A stretch of 64,000 nucleotides of DNA from assembly GCA_016711045.1 (NCBI GenBank), contig JADJTT010000002.1:62001-126000 (forward strand), written 5' to 3'. Position numbers and translations under genes: made by a program. Under the pieces are notes generated by a model that was not told the origin of the DNA, did not search any database, and saw only the letters and a list, made by a program, of their open reading frames with translations. Positions 52,059-60,477 of the stretch are shown here, piece after piece; position 1 is the first letter of the stretch, and the number at the start of each line of letters is the position of its first letter. Source of the stretch: Saprospirales bacterium. GTDB taxonomy: Bacteria; Bacteroidota; Bacteroidia; Chitinophagales; Saprospiraceae.

Positions 52059-52408
52059 ATGGCATCTCCGACTGGTTATCCGCTGTTTGAGCAATGGTAC
52101 AAAACCAACGACTGGATTTTGGACAAATGCGACAAGTTGCCGCGTAGTACCCGCTTCACCCTTTCAGGCCGGATCGCCAATCTCAGCCTTGAAGTACTGG
52201 AACTGATCACCGAAGCGATCTACACCCACGAAAGGAGTCCATTGCTGAAAAGATCAACCTCGACCTGGAAAAGCTGCGGATCTTTTTCCGCCTCTGCAAA
52301 GACCGCCGCCTGATCAGCATCAGCCAGTACGAATTCATTATCGGCGAGTTGCAAACCACGGGAAAGATGGTGGGAGGATGGATGAAACAACAACAGCCTG
52401 TGTCATGA
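52059..52408 (+). CDS. avd: DGR accessory protein Avd, interrupted by a 1-base deletion
   Basis: Four-helix-bundle accessory (Avd). The first part has PLFEQWYKTNDWILDKCDKL and TRFTLSGRIANLSLEVLELI; after adding one A to the run at 52231-52233 it continues KESIAEKINLDLEKLRIFFR, LCKDRRLISISQYEFIIGEL and GKMVGGWMKQQQ, ending at TGA 52406-52408 (about 116 aa). These match Avd (WY..TDWIL, INL.LEKLR...L..DRR, MVGGW). Avd binds the DGR reverse transcriptase and is needed for cDNA synthesis. Its stop overlaps the RT start (ATGA). Confidence 0.88.
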
Positions 52409-53396
52409 AACGCATTGGCGGCTTATTCGAGGAATTTGCCTCATTTCCCAATCTTTTGGCGGCCTACAAAAAAGCCCGTGAAGGAGCCCGGAAGAATGAA
52501 GAACGGCTTCAGTTTGCATACAACCTGGAGCAGGAAATCCGGCAGATCCGGGAAGAATTGTTAGAGGGCTCCTATCAGCCGCAATCGTACCGGCAGTTTA
52601 TCATCCGCGATCCCAAAGAGCGGGTCATTTCCGTAGCGCCTTTTCGCGACCGGGTGGTGCATCATGCCCTGGTGCGCATATTGGAGCCCATCTATGAGCG
52701 GAGGTTTATTTTCGACTCCTACGCCACGAGAAAAGGCAAAGGCGCCCATGCCGCCGTATTCAGGGCGCAGGAATTCCTCCGGAAATGCCATTGGTATTTC
52801 AAGACTGACGTGGAGAAATATTTTGATTCCGTCGATCAGCAGATACTGCTCGACAACATCGGCCAAAAGATCAAAGACCGGCGGCTCCTGGAGGTGACAA
52901 CCCGGATTATTCAAAACGGCGGGCAAAACGGGAGGATTGCCCATTGGCAACCTCACCAGCCAGTTTTTGCAAATGTCTATTTGAATCCCTTCGATCAGTA
53001 TGCGAAAGAAAAGCTGGGCGCACGCTACACATCCGATACATGGACGATATCGTATTCTTCAACCCCGACAAGGAACAACTAAAAGGATGGCGGGAGCCCA
53101 TAGCGCAATACCTTGGAGAAAAGCTGAAGCTTCGGCTGAAAGAATCTGCCACCTTTTTCAATAACAGGGACAATGGCCTTTCCTTCCTCGGCGCGCGGGT
53201 ATTCCCCAACCTCATCCGCATCCATCCGGAAAATTTGAAGCGGGCCATCCGGAACATGCGCACCCAGAAGTGGCAATATGAACAAGGGACAGAGACATAC
53301 ACGCACTTTTTAGACAGTCAAAACAGTCATTGGGCCTATTTATCTGTATACGACACCCTTGCGCTTCGACGGCAAATTGTGGCGAAAGGGTTTTAA
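52405..53396 (+). CDS. DGR-type reverse transcriptase, interrupted by indels
   Basis: About 330 aa from MKRIGGLFEEFASFPNLLAAYKKAREG. Motifs: FIIRDPKERVISVAPFRDRVVHHAL (RT1/2), RFIFDSYATRKGKGAHAAV, KTDVEKYFDSVDQQIL (catalytic Asp), then a short out-of-frame stretch that in the alternative frame reads GLPIGNLTSQF, FANVYLNPFDQYAKEKL, and catalytic YMDD in IRYMDDIVFF. One extra A in CAAAAC (52925-52928) and one missing T in TTTTT (52964-52968) hide the GLPIGNL motif; another base is missing near 53027. The C-terminal thumb continues to SVYDTLALRRQIVAKGF. The FDSVDQQILL and RYMDD motifs are typical of the DGR clade. Confidence 0.9.
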
Positions 53397-53416
53397 CATA
53401 AAGGGTCTCCGGCCAG

Positions 53417-53541
53417 AGCGGCTCCAACCGGGTCATACGTGGCGGCAGCTGGAACAACAACGCCAACAACTGCCGCGTATCGAATCGCAACAACAACAAC
53501 CCGGACAACAGGAACAACAACAACGGGTTCCGCCTCTCCAG
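53417..53541 (+). repeat. DGR template repeat (TR)
   Basis: 125 bp, starting 21 bp after the RT stop. Read in the target frame it encodes RVIRGGSW followed by runs of asparagine (AAC codons: NNNANNC, NRNNNNPDNRNNNN) and GFRLSST, the C-terminal part of an FGE/CLec domain. AAC codons maximise replaceable amino acids when A is mutated. It contains the GGGTTCCGCCTCTCCAG block (53525-53541) shared with VR. The TR is read as RNA by the RT and is not itself expected to be translated. Confidence 0.93.
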
Positions 53542-53660
53542 CACCGTCTACACGCCCGAATGCCTGCTTTCAAGGAAGCGGCACTGCGCCTAAAGAGGGT
53601 CCAGCCGGGTGGTCCTGCATCTTTTTATAAGGTCGAATAATGAGATCTTCCTCCCAGGTA

Positions 53661-53788
53661 GTAGGGTTTTTCCGGAGGCTGGGAGGGGGTCAAAAGACCA
53701 TTCGGGAAAACATTGACCAGTTGATCCATGAAATCTTCAATTTGGTCAACCCAGACTCTATTCTACACGATTGAAATAAAAACCCTAC
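53661..53788. repeat. Inverted repeat 3' of TR
   Basis: GTAGGGTTTTT (53661-53671) is matched by AAAAACCCTAC (53778-53788). A further direct copy, AAAAACCCTAC, lies at 46842-46852 just before the EAD gene. The span also holds a possible 44-codon frame (53640-53774) of no recognised family, which I do not call. Nothing else is seen here. Confidence 0.5.
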
Positions 53789-53802
53789 CTACCCCGCTCC
53801 AC

Positions 53803-53990
53803 CTAACCCAACACCCGCATCGTCTCCAACATCCGCTTAATATCCCCCTTCCGTTTGGCCGTCACTGAGCCCTCAAAGGCGTAGGCGATGAGATCCAGAC
53901 TCGCCAGACGCACCAGACCGGCCAACACATCCCGCAAAGATGCAGCCTGGGCGGGGCTTGAACCGAATAAAAGGTAGGAGGCTCCAAGCG
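53803..53990 (-). pseudogene. Possible 3' fragment of a gene with no start codon
   Basis: The minus strand has an open frame ending in TAG at 53803-53805, with SSPAQAASLRDVLAGLVRLA and SVTAKRKGDIKRMLETMRVLG, helical and protein-like. No upstream in-frame ATG is found before the neighbouring gene's stop at 53994. It may be a remnant. No family recognised. Confidence 0.3.
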
Positions 53991-53993
53991 GTT

Positions 53994-54734
53994 TTACAAA
54001 TACCCTTCAAGAAGACTTCTTACCATTTTTTGTTGTCTCGCAATGAATTCCTCCTCTGTAAGTTCTCCAGAACCTCGTGCCCTTATGGCAACTATCCAGA
54101 GAGACATAGTCAATGTAAGCTTATTTCGAATGGCGGCCTCTTGGGTGTTTGAGATTAGTAGCTCTAAAGCAGGTTTCAATTGACCCTCAGCAATTAGATG
54201 CCTGACTTGATGGACAATCTCTTCTGAGAAGGGGCTTCCTTGTCTGTTTTTTCTTTCCAGCATGTAGTTGACTCTTTTCCCCATCCAATCAAACCGGCCC
54301 AGAAACTTGGAGAATTTACTCAAAAAAGGCATCCCAATCTCATCTTCGGAATAATGCTCGAGAAGCATTCGGGTTAGGTTTTCCAGGACCTCCTCAATGG
54401 CCACTAAAAAGTTGGCAGTTTTCTCAACCTTCTCCCCAAGTTCAACTGCTATTTCATACTTCTCTTCCTCCAGTTTTGGCCCTTTCAAACAATGGAATAA
54501 AGCGACTCCTGGCTCTGCAGATTCTCCTTCTCATATCGGTCATAATGCAAATGGATATCGACCATTTCCACCTTTATGGATCTTAACGCCATTGCTGGTT
54601 GCTTGAAGATCAATTCGCTGGCATCCGAAATATAATTTTGCCCAATCCTCGCAAAATCGTCTGGATTGGCATCCTTATAATGATGATAAGAATAGTAGCG
54701 ATTTAAATAGATAGAAAGCTTTTTAGGAGGCCAT
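53994..54734 (-). CDS. Second EAD11-like protein, frame interrupted
   Basis: The clear open part (54488-53994) has a coiled-coil-like region (LEEEKYEIAVELGEKVEKTA) and a C-terminal domain IVHQVRHLIAEGQLKPALEL, NKLTLTMSLWIVAIRARGSG and ELTEEEFIARQQKMVRSLLEG, resembling EAD11 in the protein at 46860. A preceding minus-strand frame (LSIYLNRYYSYHHYKDANPD, DFARIGQNYISDASELIF) joins it if one T is added at the TTT near 54485; an ATG at 54734 begins it if one extra C is allowed. So the full gene is probably about 247 codons. The two indels make the N-terminus tentative. Confidence 0.5.
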
Positions 54735-54773
54735 CTTGTTTATTCTTTTTTTTTCAAACACGAGGTTCCACCC

Positions 54774-55690
54774 TCACTCCTCCCCAAAATAATCCCCATC
54801 CACCCTTTTCACCTCATACACCTGCTGAGGCGACACGCCCAAATTGTAATCAATCATCAACTGCGACAACTGCTCCCCATCGATCAATACGATCTTGGTT
54901 TCGTTTTTGGGCGAATACTCCAGGGCTTCGCGGGTGAAGGAGGAGGTGGTGATGAAAATGCCTTTCTTCGCGCCCTGCCCGGCAAGGGCGCCGACAAACT
55001 TCTGGATCTCGGGACGACCTACTGTATTTCCGGGCTTCCAGCGCTTGGCCTGGATGTAGATGATGTCGAGGCCGAGTTTGTCTTCCTTGATGGTGCCGTC
55101 GATGCCTTCATCACCGCTTCTCCCGATGGCGCGGCCGGCATCTTTGATCGAGCCGCCGTAGCCCATCTTGACCAGCAGCTCCACAACAAGTCGCTCGAAG
55201 AACGCCGGCGAAAGAGTACCGACCCGACTGAGTAGATCCTGGGCGAGCGATTTGCGGATCTTTTGGTATGCGGTTTCCAGACTTTCCTCCGGGGTCTGAA
55301 CGGAAGCTTCTTCTGTATTGGAATCGTCGGTTTCGTTATCTTCCTTTTTGGCCGTTTGAAATTCCACAAACTCCGGGAATTGTTTCAAAAAGGCGATGTT
55401 GATATGCCCGGGATTTTGCCTCAACACTTCGAGACCACGGTCGGTGATCTGGAAAATGGCCCTTTGGGACGAGTCCAGAAGTCCTGCTTTTTCAGGTAGG
55501 TCTTCGCCCACGCCACCCGATTATCAAATATGGGCTGCTGACCGCTGGGAAGCAATTCCCGCCTTTCCTCATCGGTGAGCTTAAATTTCTGGGCAAGGTC
55601 TTCAATCAATCCCCGAAAAGTATGTTCCTTTCGATCAGAAACCTGCTTCAAAAGCGGCAGCATGATGGATTGGTAATCCGGGATGGGCAT
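54774..55690 (-). CDS. mrr: Mrr-family restriction endonuclease, interrupted by a 1-base deletion
   Basis: N-terminal Mrr_N domain from ATG at 55690 (PIPDYQSIMLPLLKQVSDRK, LTDEERRELLPSGQQPIFDNR) to ...KTYLKK, then the frame changes; family sequence resumes as AGLLDSSQRAIFQITDRGLE. Adding one base to the T5 at 55488-55492 joins them. C-terminal PD-(D/E)xK nuclease: FFERLVVELLVKMGYGG, DGIDGTIKEDKLGLDIIYIQ and QAKRW, with Asp and QAK catalytic residues. Mrr cuts methylated DNA; the neighbouring genes suggest a defence island. Confidence 0.85.
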
Positions 55691-55920
55691 AGGTAAAAAG
55701 GTTTGACGCGTGGAGCATTTTTTATTCGCAATAAAAATAGAAAACCAACACCGGAATAACAACCAAATTACACAAATCCGTCCCCTTCACGTCCCGAAAG
55801 AGGAAGATCAACCTTACAAAAAAATAAAATCATCCCCATCCAAAAAATCACCCAAATCACCGTTCAGACAACATCCACATCAGCCTGCCCTCTGGCTGCA
55901 AACCCCTCAACCACCACCCC

Positions 55921-56005
55921 TACACTTTTCAAAACCAAAAAACGTTAGTTTTTTACACTTTTACCAACTAAAATTAAAATAAAATTACACTTTTACAAAC
56001 TAAAA
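55921..56005 (+). promoter_or_regulatory. Three phased TTACACTTTT repeats upstream of an AAA ATPase
   Basis: TTACACTTTTACCAACTAAAA (55953-55973) and TTACACTTTTACAAACTAAAA (55985-56005) differ at one base and are 32 bp apart; a weaker copy, TACACTTTTCAAAACCAAAA, starts at 55921. Spacing of about three helical turns suggests an operator or iteron-like site. The rest of the 350-bp gap (55691-56040) is A-rich with no gene. Confidence 0.55.
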
Positions 56006-56040
56006 GCCTTACCTTCCTCACACTTTTTCAAATCAAACTC

Positions 56041-57372
56041 ATGGAACGTCGCCTTTACCGCAACCTTCTGGAGTGGAAAAAAAGCGCCCGCCGCAAACCG
56101 CTCCTCCTTCAAGGCGCCCGCCAAGTGGGCAAGACCTGGCTGATCAATGACTTCGGACGCCGGGAGTATCAGGACTATATCTACCTCAATTTCGAACAAA
56201 ACCCGGGGCTTCGATCCCTCTTTACCGGCGAACTGGCGCCGGGCCGGATCATCCATAATATTAGCCTTTATCTGGGCCGGAAAATCGAAGCCGCCAACAC
56301 CCTGATCTGCTTCGATGAGATACAAACCGTGCCGGAAGCCATCACCAGCCTGAAGTATTTTTACGAACAGGCCCCCGAATATCACTTAATCGCAGCAGGC
56401 TCCCTCCTTGGCGTACAAGTTGGTAAAACGGGTAGTTTCCCGGTAGGAAAGGTCAATTTCATGACCCTCCACCCCCTGAGCTTTGCTGAATACCTGGAAG
56501 CCGTGGAGGAAAACCTTCTGCTGGACCAATTGCGCAACCTGCCCGGGATCGTGCCATTGCCCGAACTGATCCACGAAAAACTCCTGTCCCTTTTGAAAAT
56601 GTTTCTGTATACCGGGGGCATGCCTGAGGTGGTGCAAAATTACCTCGACAGCCGGGACATTGCAGAGGTGAGGTCCATCCAGGAAGAGATCCTGGAAGCC
56701 TACAGAAGGGATTTTTCCAAATACACCGATGCGTTCCAAACCCAGAAAACTTCCGAAGTGTGGCAGTCTATCCCTTTCCAACTCGCCCGGGAAAACAAAA
56801 AATTCAAATACAGCGATGTGCGCAGCAAAGCACGGGCTTCCACATTTGAGCAAACGATCGAATGGCTCAAAAATGCAGGACTGATCCACCTGGCTTTCCT
56901 GCTTCGCACCCCCAAACTGCCCCTCGCCGGCTATGCTGACTATGAAAAATTCAAAGTTTACCACGTTGATACAGGGCTGCTCGGCGCCATGCTCGGCCTT
57001 TCCTCCGATCTCATCATCCAACCCAATCAACTTTTTGCTGAATACAACGGGGCTTTTATAGAGAATTTTGTCGCCACGGAATTGGTGAAAGAAAACGAAC
57101 ATGAACTGTTTTACTGGACTTCCCAAGGCAATGCGGAGGTGGATTTTATCATTTCCCACAAGAATGAGCTGTACCCCGTAGAGGTTAAAAGCGGCACGAA
57201 CCGAAAAACAGGAAGTCTTCGGAGCTACGCCGACAAATATCATCCCAGACTCCTCCTCCGCATCTCTCCCCGTAATCTGATCCACGACCGGGAGTTTATC
57301 AATGTGCCCTTGTATATGGCATTTGCCCTCCCTGCTATTTTGGAACGGGTTTCGGGGGAAAACCCGGGCTAA
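56041..57372 (+). CDS. AAA ATPase with DUF4143 domain
   Basis: 443 aa. Walker A in QGARQVGKTWLIN (about 23-35) and Walker B ICFDEIQ; arginine-rich AAA core; then the DUF4143 region (RRDFSKYTDAFQTQKTSEVW) and C-terminal NAEVDFIISHKNELYPVEVKSG, a PD-(D/E)xK-like motif (VDFI...VEVKSG). These nomadic ATPases occur in many copies in bacterial genomes and have no firmly known role. It is one of three in 4.4 kb. Confidence 0.9.
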   Translation: MERRLYRNLLEWKKSARRKPLLLQGARQVGKTWLINDFGRREYQDYIYLNFEQNPGLRSLFTGELAPGRIIHNISLYLGRKIEAANTLICFDEIQTVPEAITSLKYFYEQAPEYHLIAAGSLLGVQVGKTGSFPVGKVNFMTLHPLSFAEYLEAVEENLLLDQLRNLPGIVPLPELIHEKLLSLLKMFLYTGGMPEVVQNYLDSRDIAEVRSIQEEILEAYRRDFSKYTDAFQTQKTSEVWQSIPFQLARENKKFKYSDVRSKARASTFEQTIEWLKNAGLIHLAFLLRTPKLPLAGYADYEKFKVYHVDTGLLGAMLGLSSDLIIQPNQLFAEYNGAFIENFVATELVKENEHELFYWTSQGNAEVDFIISHKNELYPVEVKSGTNRKTGSLRSYADKYHPRLLLRISPRNLIHDREFINVPLYMAFALPAILERVSGENPG

Positions 57373-57416
57373 TCTAAAGCCGGAAAATCACAAACACGCG
57401 CTTAATTCCCGCCCCC

Positions 57417-58559
57417 CTAAAATCCCTCCCCCACAAACTCCCTGAAATTACCCGGATGAATGACCTTGAACGTGCTTTCCGGGTATGCTCTCACCCAACC
57501 GACCGGGGCTTTGGCAGTGGTTTTTCCCCATTTCATTTCATAACCGAAAAGTTGGCCCTCCCGTTCTTCCACCCAATCCAGCTCCTGTTGATCATAGGTT
57601 CGCCAAAAAAAATTATTGGAGGAGATGCCGTTGTAATGCTGGTACTTGAGGCGTTCGCTCAACATGTGATTTTCCCAGAGGGCGCCCTGGTCGTTCCGGA
57701 TTTCGATCGGATTGAAATTGGAGATCAATGCGTTGCGAATGCCATTGTCGAAAAAATACCACTTGGAGTTTTTCACAATCTCCTTTCGCAGGTTGCGGGA
57801 ATAGCCCCTGACATTGAAAATGATGAAAATTTCTGCCAGCAGGTTCAGGTACCGGTCTACCGTGTTTTTATCCATGCCAAGCTGCCTGCCCATCTCCGGC
57901 ACAGAAACTTCGCTGCCGACCTGGAAGGCTAGCAATCGCAAGAGATCGATGAGTTTGTGGGTATGCCGGAGTCCCTCTAATTCAAGGATGTCCTTGAGGA
58001 GATAATCCTTTACCAAGCCGGAGAGGTATGCTGTTTTGTCGCCTCGGTCAGGAAGGTGCAATAACTCCGGGTAACTGCCCAGCACCAGCCGTTCACGGAT
58101 TTGGGATTGTTGGGTCAGGTAATCTTCTTCTACCGAAAACTCCTGCTCTGAAAGGGGGAAGAGGTGAAATGTCCACTTCCTGCCTGTGAGCGGTTCGCCC
58201 AACCTGCGGTTGAGGTCAAACGCCGAGGAGCCGGTAGTAAGGATCTTCAACCCTTCTATGTGGTCGATCATCAATTTCAATACCGCTCCCACTTCCTTGA
58301 TTTTTTGCGCCTCGTCAATGACCAGCAACTTATGCCCGCCTATCAGATTGCGGTAATGCGCTACGCTGCGGGTTTCCAATAGTTTCCAAAGCTCGGTATC
58401 CTCCCCGCTCCAGTAAAGGTATGGTTCGGTTACATTAGCTAAGATCCTGTGGAGCAAAAACGTCTTGCCTACCCTGCGAGGTCCCAGCATCAGCACCACT
58501 TTGCCGGGCAGGAGTTTGGATTGCAGCTTTTCCTGCAGCAGCCTGTGTATGGTTTTCAT
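57417..58559 (-). CDS. AAA ATPase with DUF4143 domain, second
   Basis: 380 aa from MKTIHRLLQEKLQSKLLPGK at 58559; an upstream in-frame Met precedes a poor start. Walker A MLGPRRVGKTFLL, Walker B LLVIDEAQKIKE, AAA sensor LTTGSSAFDLNR, DUF4143 region KYQHYNGISSNNFFWRTYDQ and nuclease-like LDWVEEREGQLFGYEMKWG. It is convergent with the 56041 gene. A 23-bp inverted repeat lies upstream. Confidence 0.9.
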   Translation of the reverse strand: MKTIHRLLQEKLQSKLLPGKVVLMLGPRRVGKTFLLHRILANVTEPYLYWSGEDTELWKLLETRSVAHYRNLIGGHKLLVIDEAQKIKEVGAVLKLMIDHIEGLKILTTGSSAFDLNRRLGEPLTGRKWTFHLFPLSEQEFSVEEDYLTQQSQIRERLVLGSYPELLHLPDRGDKTAYLSGLVKDYLLKDILELEGLRHTHKLIDLLRLLAFQVGSEVSVPEMGRQLGMDKNTVDRYLNLLAEIFIIFNVRGYSRNLRKEIVKNSKWYFFDNGIRNALISNFNPIEIRNDQGALWENHMLSERLKYQHYNGISSNNFFWRTYDQQELDWVEEREGQLFGYEMKWGKTTAKAPVGWVRAYPESTFKVIHPGNFREFVGEGF

Positions 58560-58619
58560 ATTTCTGCCTGCACACCGCTTTACTGGCTGACAGACGGCAT
58601 GCATACGACAAATTTAATC

Positions 58620-58685
58620 AAATTCACCTTATTTAGCTAAATATAGTGAATGCATTCTCTAAATTTAGCTAAATAAGGTGAATTT
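58620..58685. promoter_or_regulatory. 23-bp perfect inverted repeat upstream of an AAA ATPase
   Basis: 58620-58642 and 58663-58685 are exact inverted copies (AAATTCACCTTATTTAGCTAA with end T/A) around a 20-bp spacer. TTTAGCTAAA within each arm is itself palindromic. It lies 61 bp upstream of the ATPase start and 43 bp past the Uma2 stop. An operator is plausible. Confidence 0.6.
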
Positions 58686-58727
58686 AAACGATTGCCGCAA
58701 TCCCGCGCATAATTCCCGCCCATCCCC

Positions 58728-59279
58728 CTAAAACACCTCCCCCACCTCCACTTCCAACTCCATCCCCCGGGCTGCAAGCACATCGCCTGCGCGGAGCAAT
58801 TCTCTAAACCGGTAGGTATTCCCGGCAGGCTCCCAATAGGCTTCAATCTCATCCTTTTCCAGGTTGATGAGCCAATATTCCGGAATGCCGCTCTGGGCAT
58901 AGATGGGTAGTTTGATCGTTCGATCGTATTCGAAGGAAGAGTCGGCAACTTCTATGACGAGCAGGACATCCTTCGCATAGGGAACCTTTGACACATAAAA
59001 GTCTTTCCTGTATTTCAATATAGAAATATCTGGCTCGGGAGCCGAATTGTCTCCGGCAATAACGGGGTTTTGCACACTCACAATCGCTTTCTCTCCAAGC
59101 ATGGCACACAAAAGGGCGTTTAGCTTGTTCACACAGGCCAAATGTTTACTTCCAACCGGACTCATCTCCACAATTTCTCCGTTAATCAATTCAATACCCT
59201 GCTCCTGGAGAATGCCAACCTCTCCCATCTTCTGGTATTCTGTCACCGTGAGCAGCCTTTTAGTAATTTGCACGGGCAT
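58728..59279 (-). CDS. Uma2 family endonuclease-like protein
   Basis: 183 aa. PD-(D/E)xK nuclease of the Uma2 (DUF820) family: TVTEYQKMGEVGILQEQGIELI, NGEIVEMSPVGSKHLA, APEPDISIL and LLVIEVADSSFEYDR with metal-binding acids. Alternative start at residue 1 is MPVQITKRLL. These proteins are common in Bacteroidota islands and their substrate is unknown. Confidence 0.88.
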   Translation of the reverse strand: MPVQITKRLLTVTEYQKMGEVGILQEQGIELINGEIVEMSPVGSKHLACVNKLNALLCAMLGEKAIVSVQNPVIAGDNSAPEPDISILKYRKDFYVSKVPYAKDVLLVIEVADSSFEYDRTIKLPIYAQSGIPEYWLINLEKDEIEAYWEPAGNTYRFRELLRAGDVLAARGMELEVEVGEVF

Positions 59280-59321
59280 GTGCTGTTTTTTTTGTTTTCA
59301 AAGATAATACTTTTCCGGTAG

Positions 59322-60458
59322 CTACCCTTCCACCCCTACAAACTCCTCAAAATTCTCCTGATTCACCAAACTGGTCTCGCTGTCGGGATAGGCCTCAAGG
59401 AATGACTTGGGAAAACGAGGCGGTTTGCCTGCCCTCCATTTGAATTCGTATGCATGAAGTTGGCCTCCGTATTCTTCTATATAGTCGATTTCCTGCTGGG
59501 TGGTGGTTCGCCAGAAATAGGCATTGCAGAAGTACGCGCCATAGGCATTGCGTTTCATGCGTTCGGCGAGGAGGAAGTTTTCCCACAGGGCCCCGGTATC
59601 TTGCCGCAATGCCAGCGGATTGAAATTTTGGATGATGGAATTTCGGATGCCGTTGTCGTAAAAATAGATCTTTCGACCTTTCTTTATCTCATTGCGCGCA
59701 TTGCGACTGAGCGAGGGCAGCCGAAACAACACAAATGTTTGCTCCAACAGATCGATATAACGCTCCACCGTGAGCGGATCGGCGCCTACTATTTGAGCCA
59801 CTTCGTTGTAGCTCACTTCATTACCCAATTGTAAGGCCAGTGCCTGAAGCAACTTCACCAGGATCGACGGTTTTTTGAGCTGATCCAGCGCAAGCAGGTC
59901 TTTATACATCAGGCCATCCGTCAACTCGTTCAATATTTGTTGGCCCCTGTCGGGTGTATTCTTCACTACTTCCGGATAGTACCCAAATAGCATTCGATGC
60001 TCCAGCATGGACCGTTCGGCAAGGTAGCCGTGGTGATTACTCATTTCCACAAAGGAAAGGGGGAAAAGTTGGTATTCTCTTTTTCTGCCCACCAGGCTTT
60101 CTTTGAGCTCCGCAGCCAGATCCAGGGAGGAGGATCCTGTCACGAACAACTGAACCGCTTGCAGATGGTCGGTGATGAGCTTGAGTGTGAGGCCTGCATT
60201 GTGAAGCCGTTGGGCTTCGTCAAATACCACCACTTTATGGGATCCAATGACTGTTTTAAGCCTGGCAAGTGAAATATTTTCAAAAAGGGAACGGGTGGCA
60301 GGATTATCACCCGTTAGCCACAGGACGTTAGGCGCCAGTTTTTCGGTAATCTGCTGAACCAGGGTGGTCTTTCCTACCTGCCTTGGACCAATCACAATGA
60401 TGGCTTTGCCGTTGCCCAGCAATGTGCGAATATTGTCTTCCTGAAGGCGTGAGATCAT
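59322..60458 (-). CDS. AAA ATPase with DUF4143 domain, third
   Basis: 378 aa. Walker A GPRQVGKTTLVQQ, Walker B KVVVFDEAQRLHN, sensor LFVTGSSSLDLAAEL, DUF4143-type ISLARL, and C-terminal FWRTTTQQEIDYIEEYGGQLHAYEFKW. Closest in motif to the two ATPases at 56041 and 57417. Upstream are A/T-rich repeats. Confidence 0.9.
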   Translation of the reverse strand: MISRLQEDNIRTLLGNGKAIIVIGPRQVGKTTLVQQITEKLAPNVLWLTGDNPATRSLFENISLARLKTVIGSHKVVVFDEAQRLHNAGLTLKLITDHLQAVQLFVTGSSSLDLAAELKESLVGRKREYQLFPLSFVEMSNHHGYLAERSMLEHRMLFGYYPEVVKNTPDRGQQILNELTDGLMYKDLLALDQLKKPSILVKLLQALALQLGNEVSYNEVAQIVGADPLTVERYIDLLEQTFVLFRLPSLSRNARNEIKKGRKIYFYDNGIRNSIIQNFNPLALRQDTGALWENFLLAERMKRNAYGAYFCNAYFWRTTTQQEIDYIEEYGGQLHAYEFKWRAGKPPRFPKSFLEAYPDSETSLVNQENFEEFVGVEG

Positions 60459-60477
60459 GTCTTTTCTGTAAATTTAG

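Noticed and set aside
53359..53640. Gln/Arg-rich 93-codon plus-strand frame overlapping TR
   Set aside because: It is the template repeat read in another frame (AAC runs read as CAA). The repeated codons come from TR, not from a protein.
53640..53774. 44-codon plus-strand frame after TR
   Set aside because: Starts with ATG but shows no similarity I recognise and overlaps the inverted repeat; too short to support.
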